Notes: generated from the letters alone by a model not told the origin. Positions 9,118-18,687 are shown, numbered from the stretch's first letter. The stretch is DNA of 64,000 bases from Brevibacillus massiliensis (GCF_000311785.1 NZ_HE978538.1:171981-235980), one strand, 5' to 3'. Translations and numbers: made by a program.

Positions 9118-9648
9118 TTAATGTAAAAATACGACACCGTATACCATCGCCCCTGCGATCACGACAGCAGGATGGATTTTTCTGTTCTCCAAGAAGAAAA
9201 AGGCGGCTGCCGCGAGAATCAGCGTGTGCACCCAACCAATCTGCTCAATCGAGCCTTGGATAAACTCGTAGGCCAGGATCCCCAGCATGACGGCGACGAT
9301 CGAGCGAACGGACTGAGTCATCGCCTTGATTTGCGGGGCTTTTTGAAACACGTTCATAAAACCCAGCAGCAGGATCATCGCGATCGCTGTCGGAGCCACG
9401 GTAGCGATTAGCCCGACGACAGCTCCCGGCACACCCGCCACCTCGTAACCGATGTAACCGGCCAGCTTTGTTGAGATAGGGCTGGGCAGAGCGTTGGCGA
9501 CAGCCAGGATTTCGCCGAATTCCTGGTTGGTCAGCCAATGGTAGTGATTGACGACTTCATTTTGAACGAGCGGAATACCGGGCGGGCCGCCGCCGTACCC
9601 CAATATATTCGCAATAAAAAAGGCCCAAAAGATCTGCAAGTAAATCAT
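9118..9648 (-). CDS. ywrA: half-size chromate-type transporter, second subunit (Chr3C/YwrA-like)
   Basis: Short-chain CHR-family membrane protein of 176 residues with five to six membrane segments. Family motifs are FFIANILGYGGGPPGIPLVQ at the start and ANALPSPISTKLAGYIGYEV, the usual G.GGP and NALPGP elements. The start at 9648 overlaps the stop of the upstream half by 4 bases (ATGA); an upstream in-frame codon at 9699 lies inside that gene. In B. subtilis such pairs (YwrB-YwrA, Chr3N-Chr3C) work together in chromate efflux. Real substrates of many CHR proteins are not known. Confidence 0.9.
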   Translation of the reverse strand: MIYLQIFWAFFIANILGYGGGPPGIPLVQNEVVNHYHWLTNQEFGEILAVANALPSPISTKLAGYIGYEVAGVPGAVVGLIATVAPTAIAMILLLGFMNVFQKAPQIKAMTQSVRSIVAVMLGILAYEFIQGSIEQIGWVHTLILAAAAFFFLENRKIHPAVVIAGAMVYGVVFLH

Positions 9649-10229
9649 AGTTGGCGAGAACTCCTTTGTTCCTTGGCCTTTTGCTGTTTCGCATGCCAAG
9701 TGGAGTAGAGGAAGGCACCCAACAAGATGACGGCCACCAGCAGGCCGGGATGGATGTCAAGCAGAAGCAGCCCGACGATGGACAATGCAAGCAATCCAAG
9801 ATAGCCGCTCTTTTTCTGGGCCCCTTTCCAGCCTTTGATAAAGAATTCGTAAGTGAGCGTGATCATCATCACGGCGATGACCGGCTGGATGGCTTGGATC
9901 ATCCCGTTAACGGTGCTGGAATTCTTCAGGACGCTGACGAACTGCATCAAAACGACCATGCCGATGACGACTGGCAAGGAAACGGCTGTTATCGCGACCG
10001 TCGCGCCCAGCCAGGCCTTCATTTTGTACCCGACGTAAGCGGCCATTTTCGTCGCGATCGGTCCCGGCAGTGCATTTCCCAAAGCGTAGTAGTCTGCAAA
10101 CTCTTCTGCGGAAACCCAATTGTACTTTTTTACACATTCTGCATGGACGAGCGGAATCATCGTCGGGCCGCCGCCGTAACCGAAGATTCCGATGCGGAAG
10201 AAAGCGAGAAACAACTGCCAGTAAATCAT
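9645..10229 (-). CDS. ywrB: half-size chromate-type transporter, first subunit (Chr3N/YwrB-like)
   Basis: 194-residue partner of the preceding entry, with the same fold but opposite expected membrane topology. It has FGYGGGPTMIPLVH near residues 16-29 and GNALPGPIATKMAAYVGYKM near 51-70. AGAGGAT precedes the ATG. It begins 25 bases after the ATPase gene of the peptide importer, so it lies in the same transcript. The C-terminal tail is strongly basic (KQQKAKEQRSSRQL). Confidence 0.9.
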   Translation of the reverse strand: MIYWQLFLAFFRIGIFGYGGGPTMIPLVHAECVKKYNWVSAEEFADYYALGNALPGPIATKMAAYVGYKMKAWLGATVAITAVSLPVVIGMVVLMQFVSVLKNSSTVNGMIQAIQPVIAVMMITLTYEFFIKGWKGAQKKSGYLGLLALSIVGLLLLDIHPGLLVAVILLGAFLYSTWHAKQQKAKEQRSSRQL

Positions 10230-10254
10230 TTTGAAAATCCTCTCTGCCAGGTAA

Positions 10255-11226
10255 TCAGCGGCCCTTCAGCAAGTGGCAAGAAACCAACTGGCCGTCTCCA
10301 ATATCCTGCAAGTGCGGGACCGCTGTTTTGCACTCCTCGGTGGCATGGATGCATCGGGGGTGGAACGTACATCCGCTTGGCGGATTTGCGGGGCTGGGAA
10401 GATCGCCCTTTAGGATAATTCTCTCGCGCTTCACATTCGGATTGGCCTGCGGGACAGCGGAGAGAAGAGCTTGCGTATAGGGATGGCTCGGGTTCTTAAA
10501 GAGTGTCTGCTTGTCGGCTATTTCAACGACGCGGCCCAAATACATCACGGCAACGCGGTCGCAAATATGCTTGACGACCGAAAGATCATGCGAGATAAAC
10601 AGCAGGGTCAGGTTGAAGTCTTTCTTCAAGTCTTTTAAAAGATTCAAGATTTGCGATTGAATCGAGACGTCCAGTGCAGAGACCGGTTCGTCGGCAATGA
10701 TCAGTTTTGGCTTCAGGACGAGTGCCCGGGCGATCCCGATGCGCTGCCGCTGTCCGCCGGAGAAATCGTGAGGATGGCGGTTCAGGTGTTCTTTCTGCAA
10801 ACCGACTACCTCGATGATTTCTTCTACCGTTTTGAGCCGCTCCGCCTTCGTGCCGATTCCGTGGACCTCAAGCGACTCCAGCAGGATCTGCTTGATCGTC
10901 TGCCGCGGGTTCAGCGAAGCGAAGGGGTCCTGAAACACCATCTGAATATCTTTTCTGGTGCGGCGCATCTCTTCTTTGCTGAGCCTGGCCAGGTCCTTGC
11001 CGTTAAACCAGACTTCTCCGGCGGTCGGCTCCAACAGACGCAGAATGGTTCTGCCTGTCGTCGATTTGCCGCAGCCGGATTCCCCGACGATCCCGACGGT
11101 TTCACCGGGATAAACAGTCAGGTCGATCCCGTCGACCGCGCGGACATAGCCAGTCGTTTTCTTCAAGGCTCCTGAGCGAATCGGGAAGTACTTTTGCAGG
11201 CCTTTTACTTCCAATAGCGGTTCCAT
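10255..11226 (-). CDS. oligopeptide/dipeptide ABC transporter ATP-binding protein (DppF/OppF type)
   Basis: Second ATPase of a peptide importer, about 324 residues. It has Walker [11 protein letters not shown]-loop [15 protein letters not shown], signature [15 protein letters not shown] and Walker [12 protein letters not shown], and ends with the peptide-importer C-terminal domain containing the four-cysteine region [21 protein letters not shown] found in OppD/OppF types. The ATG at 11226 comes one base after the upstream TAA and has GGAGGTGG in front; an in-frame ATG at 11235 lies too close to that site. Confidence 0.93.
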   Translation of the reverse strand: MEPLLEVKGLQKYFPIRSGALKKTTGYVRAVDGIDLTVYPGETVGIVGESGCGKSTTGRTILRLLEPTAGEVWFNGKDLARLSKEEMRRTRKDIQMVFQDPFASLNPRQTIKQILLESLEVHGIGTKAERLKTVEEIIEVVGLQKEHLNRHPHDFSGGQRQRIGIARALVLKPKLIIADEPVSALDVSIQSQILNLLKDLKKDFNLTLLFISHDLSVVKHICDRVAVMYLGRVVEIADKQTLFKNPSHPYTQALLSAVPQANPNVKRERIILKGDLPSPANPPSGCTFHPRCIHATEECKTAVPHLQDIGDGQLVSCHLLKGR

Positions 11227-11227
11227 T

Positions 11228-12196
11228 TTATTCATCCACCTCCACGTACAGCCAGCAGCGGCATTTGTGATCATCGAGTGAAAGCAGCTCCGGAGGATGT
11301 TCGTGGCAGACCGGCATCGCCTTGCTGCACCTTGGAGCGAAGCGGCAGCCTTTTGGCATCTGGTGGGTGAGGGGCACCGAACCCGGAATCGTCTCCAGGT
11401 ATTCCCGTTCGTCTTCCAGATCGGGAATGGAGTTCATCAAGCCGATCGTGTAGGGATGCTTCGGGTCTTCGAACAGGCTTTTGACATCTGCCTCTTCGAC
11501 GACCTGGCCCGCGTACATCACGATCACCCGGTCGCACATTTCAGCTACTACCCCAAGGTCGTGAGTGATCAGCATGATCGAGGTGCCAGTCTTTTCCTTC
11601 AATTCCTGCATCAATTCGAGGATTTGCGCCTGAATCGTCACGTCAAGCGCTGTCGTCGGTTCATCGGCGATGATCAGTTTGGGATCGCAGGCCATCGCCA
11701 TGGCGATCATCACCCGCTGCCTCATCCCTCCGGACAATTGGTGCGGATATTCGCCGTATATTTCATCAGCGCGAGGCATGCCAACTGCCTTCAGCATATC
11801 GATGGCCCGCTTTTTCGCCTCTTCCCTGGAGATTTTCCGGTGATGGAGAATGGCTTCTTCGATCTGTTTTCCCACGGTGTGGAGCGGGTTGAGCGAGGTC
11901 ATCGGCTCCTGGAAGATCATCGCGATCTCGTTGCCGCGAATCTTCTGCATCTGTTTTTCCGTCAGCTCCAACAGGTTTTTGCCTTCAAACAGCACTTTTC
12001 CTTCCGGTGATCCGTTTGACGGGAGCAGCCGCATGATGGAGAGGCTGGTCATGCTTTTACCGCAACCGGACTCACCGACAACCCCAAGTGTCTCGCCTTG
12101 CCGAATGACAAAATCAACACCATCTACCACAGCCACTTTGCCGTGATCCGTTTTGAACCGGGTTTTCAGTTGTTGTACCTCTAAGATGGCGGTCAT
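11228..12196 (-). CDS. oligopeptide/dipeptide ABC transporter ATP-binding protein (DppD/OppD type)
   Basis: First ATPase of the peptide importer, 322 residues from the ATG at 12196, which has AAAGGAG 8 bases upstream; a GTG at 12205 would overlap that site. It shows Walker [13 protein letters not shown]-loop [14 protein letters not shown], signature [16 protein letters not shown], Walker [12 protein letters not shown], and the C-terminal cysteine cluster [15 protein letters not shown] that marks the OppD/OppF subfamily. Together with the DppF-type protein it forms the heterodimeric motor. Confidence 0.93.
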   Translation of the reverse strand: MTAILEVQQLKTRFKTDHGKVAVVDGVDFVIRQGETLGVVGESGCGKSMTSLSIMRLLPSNGSPEGKVLFEGKNLLELTEKQMQKIRGNEIAMIFQEPMTSLNPLHTVGKQIEEAILHHRKISREEAKKRAIDMLKAVGMPRADEIYGEYPHQLSGGMRQRVMIAMAMACDPKLIIADEPTTALDVTIQAQILELMQELKEKTGTSIMLITHDLGVVAEMCDRVIVMYAGQVVEEADVKSLFEDPKHPYTIGLMNSIPDLEDEREYLETIPGSVPLTHQMPKGCRFAPRCSKAMPVCHEHPPELLSLDDHKCRCWLYVEVDE

Positions 12197-12211
12197 CCTC
12201 CCCACTCCTTT

Positions 12212-13042
12212 CTATTTTCTGGTTCTCGGGTCGAGGAATTGCTGCAGCCCGTCCCCAAGCAGATTAAATCCGAGTACGACGATAAAGATGGCCAGACCGG
12301 GATAGTAGGTGGCGTAAGGGGCGACGGACATCAGTGACTGTGCCTGATTCAACATGCTGCCCCAGGAAGCGGTCGGCGGCTGGACGCCCAGCCCCAGGTA
12401 CGAGAGCGATGCCTCGGCGAGAATACCGGTCGCCATCGCCAGCGTGGCTTGAATGATGATCGGGCCCAAGGCATTCGGCAAAATGTGCCGGAAGATAATC
12501 CGCATGTCTTTTACCCCGACGGATTTGGCCGCGTTGACGTACTCCATATTGCGCAGCGAGAGCACCTGTCCTCTGGTAATGCGGACAAATGAAGGCGCGA
12601 AGCCGATCCCGATCGCGAGCATCGCGTTTCCGAATCCGCTGCCGAGCACGGCGGAGATCGCCAGGGCGAGGATCAGGAAGGGGAACGCCTGCATGGCATC
12701 GATGATTCGCATCACGACCCACTCGTCCCAAAATCCGCGGTAATACCCTGTAAACAGGCCGATCGGCACGCCGATGATCATGGCAATTCCGACGGAAATC
12801 AGTGCCGCCTTGATGGAAACTTGCGAACCGAAGACGACACGGGAGAAGATATCCCGGCCCAAATCATCTGTGCCGAAGATGTGCTCGGCATTCGGCGGCA
12901 TCAAAATTTGGTCGTAATTCTGTGCATTCGGGTCGTACGGTGCGATTTGATTGGCAAACAGTGCGACGAATATCAGCGCCAGAATAATCAGTGCCCCGAT
13001 CAGTCCCAGACCCGTCCGCAAGAACTTTTTCAAGGACTTCAT
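12212..13042 (-). CDS. peptide ABC transporter permease (DppC/OppC type)
   Basis: 276-residue inner-membrane subunit with an N-terminal membrane anchor, an OppC-type periplasmic-facing loop (APYDPNAQNYDQILMPPN, GTDDLGRDIFSRVVFG) and five further segments. The EAA motif for ATPase contact is NAAKSVGVKDMRIIFRHILP. The start overlaps the upstream stop (ATGA). Confidence 0.93.
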   Translation of the reverse strand: MKSLKKFLRTGLGLIGALIILALIFVALFANQIAPYDPNAQNYDQILMPPNAEHIFGTDDLGRDIFSRVVFGSQVSIKAALISVGIAMIIGVPIGLFTGYYRGFWDEWVVMRIIDAMQAFPFLILALAISAVLGSGFGNAMLAIGIGFAPSFVRITRGQVLSLRNMEYVNAAKSVGVKDMRIIFRHILPNALGPIIIQATLAMATGILAEASLSYLGLGVQPPTASWGSMLNQAQSLMSVAPYATYYPGLAIFIVVLGFNLLGDGLQQFLDPRTRK

Positions 13043-13998
13043 CAGGAATCAGCCCCCTTGCCTGCTTTCATGCGCGGGTCGATCAACACGTAGAGCAAAT
13101 CGACGAGCAAATTGACGAACACGACGAGAATGGCGGAGACCAGGATGGCTCCTTGAACGGTCACGTAATCGCGTTTGAATACCGATTCGACGATCAGGCG
13201 GCCGAAGCCGGGGATCGAGAAAATCGATTCGGTAATGACGAGACCGCCGAGCAGCCCGGCAACCATCAGACCGGACGTGGTGACGACAGGAATCAAAGCG
13301 TTGCGCAGCACGTGGCCAAGCATCGTTCTGACTTCGTTCAAGCCCTTGGCCTTGGCTGTCCGGACGAAATCCATATTTACCACTTCCAACAGGGAAGAAC
13401 GCAGCATCCTCATCAGTACGGCCGATTCGCGCAATCCGGTCGCGATGCAAGGGAGGATCATTGCCAGCAGATTTTGTTTGGGGTCTTGAAAAAACGGGAC
13501 ATAGCCTGAAGAAGGCAGCCAGTGGTTTTCAACAGTAAAGTAAATAATCGCCATCATTGCCAGCCAAAAGCTCGGGATGCTCATCCCGCCCAAGGCGATG
13601 AAGGAACTGGTGTAGTCAATCCAGGTATTGCGCCGCATGGCGGCCAAGATCCCGGTAGGCAGCGCGATAAGTAAGGCAAAAACAAACGTTCCGATCGTCA
13701 GCTCGACTGTTGCCGGCAGCCGCTGTGCGATTAGATCGACGACGGGCACTCTGTCGGTGATCGAGATGCCCAAATCGCCGTGAAGGACTTTTCCTACCCA
13801 ACTGACATACTGCCAGGCAATCGGTTTATCCAGGCCAAGCTCCTGTCTCAGGGCTTGGTACGCCTCCGGTGTCGCTTCTTGTCCTAAGATGACCCGGGCT
13901 GGGTCGCCCGGGATCATGTGAATGAAGGAGAATGTCATGATCGACACCAGGAAGAGAATCGGAATCGTCAGTAACAGACGCTTTAGTACAAACATCAT
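13042..13998 (-). CDS. peptide ABC transporter permease (DppB/OppB type)
   Basis: 318-residue partner permease with the N-terminal signature FIHMIPGDPARVILG and six membrane segments. The coupling helix region is RTAKAKGLNEVRTMLGHVLRNA. It lies 43 bases after the binding-protein gene and overlaps the next permease by one base of the ATGA. Confidence 0.93.
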   Translation of the reverse strand: MMFVLKRLLLTIPILFLVSIMTFSFIHMIPGDPARVILGQEATPEAYQALRQELGLDKPIAWQYVSWVGKVLHGDLGISITDRVPVVDLIAQRLPATVELTIGTFVFALLIALPTGILAAMRRNTWIDYTSSFIALGGMSIPSFWLAMMAIIYFTVENHWLPSSGYVPFFQDPKQNLLAMILPCIATGLRESAVLMRMLRSSLLEVVNMDFVRTAKAKGLNEVRTMLGHVLRNALIPVVTTSGLMVAGLLGGLVITESIFSIPGFGRLIVESVFKRDYVTVQGAILVSAILVVFVNLLVDLLYVLIDPRMKAGKGADS

Positions 13999-14041
13999 GG
14001 CTGATCTCCCCTAGGTCTTTTATGCTTGCTGCACGATTGCT

Positions 14042-15589
14042 TTATTGCTTGTCCAACTTCGCAGTGCGGATGATGCCGTCAGGTACGTAGGTAAAGCCGG
14101 AAATCTTTTTCGACAAGCCGATCTTGTCGTAGTTGTGATAGATGTAGCTGTATCCGGCGTTCTCGTGCAGGATTTCCATCGCTTGGTCGTAGAGCGCTTT
14201 GCGCTTTGCCGGATCAAGCTCGGCACGGGCTTTGTTCAAGGCGTCGTCCAATTCCGGAACGGAGATGCGCGAGTTGTTGTTGGGCATGCCTGTCACGACA
14301 AAGTCGTAGATGTTTTGATCCGGGTCGATCCGTCCCGACCAGCCCAGCTGCAGAGCCTGGAAGTTGCCGTTGTCGCCGTTTTCGATCATCGTGCCGTACT
14401 CCACTTTTTCCAGTTCCGCGTTAATGTTGTACTGCTTCAGCATGTTTTGAATCACTGCGCCAAACTGCTCGTTGACCGGGTTGGTAGAAATTTGCAGTTT
14501 AAACGAGAAGCCGTCCGGTTTGCCGCCCTTGGTCAGCAGATCCTTGATGACGGCCGGGTCCGGCTGTTCGTATTTGTCCGAATCGCCGTAAGCCAGGCTG
14601 CCGGGCGAGAACGGCGAGTTAGCCGGAGAAGCGTATCCGTTAAACAGGACTTTTACCACTGTCGCACGGTCGATAGCACGGTCTACCGCTTGGCGCAGGT
14701 ATTGGTTGTCGAACGGCGCTTTGGTCGTATTCAGGTAAATGCCCTGGTATCCCATGTTGGCCTGTGCGACAACTTGAAGATTGGGATCATTCTCAACCGT
14801 CGGGATTTCTTTTACAGGGATTTCGTCGACGATGTCCAGCATGCCGGAGCGCAGGTTTTGCACAGCGGCTGTGCTGTTGGTAAACACTTTGTAGTTCAGT
14901 TCGTCAATTTTTACTTCTCCATCCCAGTAGTTTTCGTTCTTTTTAAGCGTAACGTGGTCGCCTTTTACTTGCTCTACGAACACATACGGTCCCGTCCCGA
15001 CAGGGTGGTTGATGTAGTCATCGCCGTATTTTTCTACGGCTGCAGGGGAGACCATCATACCGGAACGGTCAGTAAGGATCGAGATGAAAGGAGAGAATGG
15101 CTCCTTCAATTCGATCACCACTGTCTTGGCATCCGGTGCAGTGACCGAGTTGATCAGCTTCAGCTCGCCTTTGCGCTTTGATTTGTCTCCCAGCCCGCGT
15201 TCCAGGTTGAATTTGACCGCCTCGGCATTGAAGTCGGTGCCGTCGTGGAACTTGATGCCCTCTTTCAGCGTCAGCGTATAGGTCTTTCCGTCTTCCGAGA
15301 CCTTGTAGGAGTCGACGAGCACCGGCACGATTTTGCCGTCCGGGTCAACGTCAAACAGCTTGTTGTAAATGCTGTTTTGAACCTGCCGGTCGTACAGGGA
15401 TGTGGACATGACCGGGTCCATGCTGGGCGGGTCTGCTTTTAACCCGATGTTGACGACTTTCTTCTGCGAGCTCGTGCCGCCCTCTTTTGCCGGCTCAGAT
15501 GCCGATTGGCCGCCGCCGCATCCGGCAAGCGCCACCATGCTCCCCAGGAGCACTACAGCTAAAGACTTGCGAACTTTTATGGATAACAT
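14042..15589 (-). CDS. peptide-binding lipoprotein of the ABC transporter (family 5)
   Basis: 515-residue solute-binding protein. The signal peptide ends in the lipobox LAGC (Cys near residue 24), so it is anchored on the outer face of the membrane. The SBP_bac_5 signature is seen as KVSEDGKTYTLTLKEGIKFHDG (residues about 97-118) and NHPVGTGPYVF. AGGAGGGA precedes the ATG. It is the first gene of the five-gene importer. The ligand is unknown: di/oligopeptides are expected, and because the same transcript holds a gamma-glutamyltransferase, glutathione or gamma-glutamyl peptides are attractive candidates. Confidence 0.93.
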   Translation of the reverse strand: MLSIKVRKSLAVVLLGSMVALAGCGGGQSASEPAKEGGTSSQKKVVNIGLKADPPSMDPVMSTSLYDRQVQNSIYNKLFDVDPDGKIVPVLVDSYKVSEDGKTYTLTLKEGIKFHDGTDFNAEAVKFNLERGLGDKSKRKGELKLINSVTAPDAKTVVIELKEPFSPFISILTDRSGMMVSPAAVEKYGDDYINHPVGTGPYVFVEQVKGDHVTLKKNENYWDGEVKIDELNYKVFTNSTAAVQNLRSGMLDIVDEIPVKEIPTVENDPNLQVVAQANMGYQGIYLNTTKAPFDNQYLRQAVDRAIDRATVVKVLFNGYASPANSPFSPGSLAYGDSDKYEQPDPAVIKDLLTKGGKPDGFSFKLQISTNPVNEQFGAVIQNMLKQYNINAELEKVEYGTMIENGDNGNFQALQLGWSGRIDPDQNIYDFVVTGMPNNNSRISVPELDDALNKARAELDPAKRKALYDQAMEILHENAGYSYIYHNYDKIGLSKKISGFTYVPDGIIRTAKLDKQ

Positions 15590-15672
15590 ATGTGCTTGTC
15601 CCTCCTGCTATTTATCATTTTAATCTTTAGACAATTTTTGAAATGACAATCGGCCCCCTGCCGTCCCCTCCT

Positions 15673-16164
15673 TTACAAGCTCCGGTAATCGCGAATGAAC
15701 TTCAGCTTCGACTTTAATACTTTCAGTTCCATGATCACATTGGTCTTGGAGATCCCTTCGATCTTGTTCAATCTCTTCATCATGAACTCGGCGAACTCGT
15801 CATAATCGCGAGAGAAGACTTGAATCATCAGGTGATATTCTCCGGAAATCAGCACAACCAGGCGAACCTCATCGAGAACCTGCAGTTCCGCCACAACCTC
15901 GTCCAACCTGTTCTCATCGACTGCGATCAGGATGACCGTCTCCACGCGGATGCCGGCCTTGATCGGATTGACGACTCCCACCAGGCTTAAAACTCCGTCA
16001 TCTTGCATCTGCTGGACCCGCATTCGGACGGTTTTCTCTGTTACTCCCAATTCTTTGGCGATTTGGGTAAAGGGAATGCGGGCGTTTTCCTGAAGAAAGG
16101 ACACGATTTTGTAGTCGAGGTCATCCAGTCCTGAATAGAGCGAACGTTGGTAATTTTCCTCCAT
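15673..16164 (-). CDS. ywrC: Lrp/AsnC family transcriptional regulator (ChrS/YwrC-like)
   Basis: 163-residue regulator. An N-terminal winged helix-turn-helix (LDDLDYKIVSFLQENARIPF, then IAKELGVTEKTVRMRVQQMQ) occupies residues about 13-65; the C-terminal RAM ligand-binding domain (VETVILIAVDENRLDEVVAE, then SGEYHLMIQVFSRDYDEF) follows. AGAGGTTG precedes the ATG. In B. subtilis the ywrC (chrS) product represses the adjacent chromate-transporter pair ywrB-ywrA. Here a five-gene peptide importer separates the regulator from that pair, so it may control the whole minus-strand operon; that is inference. Confidence 0.9.
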   Translation of the reverse strand: MEENYQRSLYSGLDDLDYKIVSFLQENARIPFTQIAKELGVTEKTVRMRVQQMQDDGVLSLVGVVNPIKAGIRVETVILIAVDENRLDEVVAELQVLDEVRLVVLISGEYHLMIQVFSRDYDEFAEFMMKRLNKIEGISKTNVIMELKVLKSKLKFIRDYRSL

Positions 16165-16421
16165 AAATCAACCTCTTTTCGTCATATTATTGTTGTTTCA
16201 TTCCTAATTACATCTGTTTTTTTGCTTGAAAAGGACGAATTAAAGTAATGTTAAATATAATAAAATATGAAATCGAAACATTCAACACTATTTCCTTTTT
16301 TTCTTGCTATAAAATTTTTCTAAAATCGGCGAAACATGCTCGGCCATTGTCAGCCAAGAGTGAGAGGTATAAGATAGGACATAGGTTTTATTCCATATTT
16401 GTCGTGATGCAGGAGGTTCAC

Positions 16422-17024
16422 ATGTGGACATCTGTCTTTCGCCGTAAGTGGACAACGGTTGACTTTGTTTTGATTGTCGTGACCGCGGCTCTGTATGCCG
16501 TCGCGCTTCTTATGTTGGCACAAATCAAGCTGATCCCTTCCGTTCCGATTCGTCCAGCCAACGCACTGCAGCCTGTGTTCGGCATCTTGTTTGGGATCCC
16601 CGGCTGCATCGGACTTGCCTTTGGCAACATGGTGAGTGACCTGTTCCAGGGCAGCGCCGCACCCCATATCCTGATTGCCGGGCTGATCTCCAACTTCTTG
16701 GGCGGTTTTATTCCGTTGATCGCCGTCAGTCACCCGGCGCTGAAAACGACCCGCAGCTACGTTCAGTACTACGTGTTTGTCGTTGTGATCGCTTCCGCCG
16801 TGGTGGCCTGCACGATTTTGCTCAACGTCGCCCTTGGCTTTACGCCGATGGAGATCGCCGCCCTGTTCGTGCCAACCGTATTCTTAAATCAGGCGATCGC
16901 CACAGCGGTACTCGGCCCGGTCCTGCTGAAATTGCTGTTCCCGTTTGTCAAGCGGGCAGGGCTCTATCGCGGCCGTCCATACGAAAGCATCGCCCTGCTG
17001 CCGACGAGGAGCCAACTCCAGTGA
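16422..17024 (+). CDS. ECF transporter substrate-binding (S) component
   Basis: 200-residue membrane protein with about six segments (residues 14-38, 50-75, 88-105, 112-135, 140-160 and so on). AGGAGGT lies 5 bases before the ATG at 16422; the reading frame is open further upstream but that part is AT-rich and not conserved-looking. The core is IKLIPSVPIRPANALQPVFG followed by LFGIPGCIGLAFGNMVSDLF, of the kind seen in QueT-like S components. The vitamin or other ligand cannot be told from sequence. It overlaps the first ATPase gene (GTGA), giving the S-A-A'-T order of a dedicated ECF transporter. Confidence 0.82.
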   Translation: MWTSVFRRKWTTVDFVLIVVTAALYAVALLMLAQIKLIPSVPIRPANALQPVFGILFGIPGCIGLAFGNMVSDLFQGSAAPHILIAGLISNFLGGFIPLIAVSHPALKTTRSYVQYYVFVVVIASAVVACTILLNVALGFTPMEIAALFVPTVFLNQAIATAVLGPVLLKLLFPFVKRAGLYRGRPYESIALLPTRSQLQ

Positions 17025-17863
17025 CGGGGAAAGCTTTGCTCACGCTGCACGAGCTAAGCTGGCGTTACGAAGAGGCACACGACCGGGCACTGGACAATAT
17101 TCATCTGAATCTGCACGAGGGAGAGGTCGTCGGTGTCGTCGGCCCCTCCGGTGCAGGCAAGACCACACTGCTGCTGGCGCTGGCCGGGCTGATCCCTGCA
17201 AATTATGCAGGGGATTTTTCTGGCAGTCGCCAGGCATCGGGTGAAGTAGGGGTCGTATTTCAAGATCCGGAGACGCAGTTCATCGGATTGACAGTCGAGG
17301 AGGAAATCGCCTTCGCCTTGGAAAATGCGGGGTATGGCGATGACGAGATCAAGCGGCGCATAGCGGAAGTTTTGCAGCTGGTGGGGTTGGAGGGCTTTTC
17401 CAAACGATCTCCTTTTGAGCTTTCCGGAGGGGAAAAGCAGCGCGTGGCGATTGCTTCGGCTTTGGCAGCCTCACCGCAGATTCTCCTATTGGATGAACCG
17501 ACGTCCGAACTGGATCCGAAGGGAGCAAGAGAAGTGTTTGCCCTGCTCTGGCAGTTGAAGCGGGAGAGGAACATGACGATTGTGGTCTCCTCGCACGCGA
17601 CTGAGGAGCTCGCCCGGTTTTGTGACCGGATGCTGCTGATCTCCTCCGGTACACTCGCGTGCGACCTGCCCACAGCGGAGTTTTTTTCGCGCCCTGATGA
17701 GCTTGCCGCCTGCGGTGTATACGTGCCGGATATGATTCAACTCTACTTTTGGCTGCAAAGGGAAGGGATGATCGAACAGGGAGCCGGGAAGGTTCCGCTC
17801 ACTGTCGAGGAAATGCTGCGGCTCTATCAGGAGATGCCGCGGAAGATGGAGGTAGGGCGATGA
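17021..17863 (+). CDS. ECF transporter ATPase A
   Basis: 280-residue EcfA-type ATPase with Walker A GPSGAGKTTLL (about 44-54), Q-loop VFQDPETQFIGLTVEEEIAF, signature LSGGEKQRVAIASAL and Walker B ILLLDEPTSELDP. The start is GTG, overlapping the S-component stop by 4 bases. Confidence 0.92.
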   Translation: MTGKALLTLHELSWRYEEAHDRALDNIHLNLHEGEVVGVVGPSGAGKTTLLLALAGLIPANYAGDFSGSRQASGEVGVVFQDPETQFIGLTVEEEIAFALENAGYGDDEIKRRIAEVLQLVGLEGFSKRSPFELSGGEKQRVAIASALAASPQILLLDEPTSELDPKGAREVFALLWQLKRERNMTIVVSSHATEELARFCDRMLLISSGTLACDLPTAEFFSRPDELAACGVYVPDMIQLYFWLQREGMIEQGAGKVPLTVEEMLRLYQEMPRKMEVGR

Positions 17864-18687
17864 CGGACCACATCGTGTTTGATCAGGTCCATTACGCATA
17901 TTCGCCCGGGCAGCCGGTATTGAAAAATATCAATCTGACGATTCGGCAAGGGGAATTTATCGCCTTGATCGGGGGAAATGGATCAGGCAAGACGACATTG
18001 GCCAAGCATTGCAACGGACTGTACAAGCCTGTGGCGGGAACCGTGCGGGTCGGCGGGCGGGACACCAAGACGTGTTCGGTCGCCGAATTGGTCAGTCAGG
18101 CAGCCTACTGCTACCAGAATCCTGACCATCAGATCTTTCAATCGACGGTCGGGGAAGAAGTAGCCTTTGGCCCGCGCAACATGGGTTTGCCGGCGGATGA
18201 GGTGGAGTCGAGGGTGAGTGAAGCGCTGCAGGCAGTCGGGCTGGATCAGCTTCGAGAGGAAGAACCTTACTTTGCGAGCAAGGGGACCCGCCAGAAAATT
18301 GCCGTGGCATCGATATTGGCCATGAAGCCGCAAGCGATCATCCTGGATGAGCCTACAACCGGCCTCGACCATCGCGGAGTCGAAGAGATGATGTCGCTGA
18401 TCCGGAAGCTGCACCGGGACGGCCATACGATCCTGGTGATTACCCACGACATGAGGCTGGTGGCGGAATACGCCGACCGGGTCCTTGTGCTCAGTCAGGG
18501 AGAGATCATCTGTGACGACTCTCCGCAGGCTGTTTTTGCCAGACCTGACCTGCTCGCAAAGGCGCAAGTGGAGCCGCCGGCCGTCTGCAGGTTTAGCTTG
18601 TTGGCCGGGCTGGGTGAGCCGCTGCCGCTTACGTTGTCCGCCCTAAAGGACAGATTGGCGAAAGAGCAGAAAGGAACGTACCGATGA
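17860..18687 (+). CDS. ECF transporter ATPase A' with altered signature motif
   Basis: 275-residue second EcfA-type ATPase, started at 17860 because the ATG overlaps the upstream TGA; an upstream in-frame codon at 17749 lies in the previous gene. Walker A GGNGSGKTTLA, Q-loop CYQNPDHQIFQSTVGEEVAF and Walker B AIILDEPTTGLD are intact. The signature normally reading LSGGQ is ASKGTRQKIA here, so one of the two ATP sites of the heterodimer may be weak. That is the reverse of nothing unusual for ABC heterodimers, but worth noting for an ECF motor. Confidence 0.92.
   Translation: MTDHIVFDQVHYAYSPGQPVLKNINLTIRQGEFIALIGGNGSGKTTLAKHCNGLYKPVAGTVRVGGRDTKTCSVAELVSQAAYCYQNPDHQIFQSTVGEEVAFGPRNMGLPADEVESRVSEALQAVGLDQLREEEPYFASKGTRQKIAVASILAMKPQAIILDEPTTGLDHRGVEEMMSLIRKLHRDGHTILVITHDMRLVAEYADRVLVLSQGEIICDDSPQAVFARPDLLAKAQVEPPAVCRFSLLAGLGEPLPLTLSALKDRLAKEQKGTYR

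Noticed and set aside
9651-10418. 255-codon plus-strand ORF opposite the CHR and ABC genes
   Set aside because: It spans the ends of two clear minus-strand genes and is very rich in Asp, His and Gln, as expected of an antisense frame.
14045-15181. 378-codon plus-strand ORF opposite the peptide-binding lipoprotein
   Set aside because: Antisense of a family-5 binding protein with signal peptide; no ribosome binding site and biased composition.
16248-16421. 58-codon in-frame extension of the ECF S component
   Set aside because: AT-rich, lacks a ribosome binding site, and AGGAGGT just before 16422 fixes the start there.
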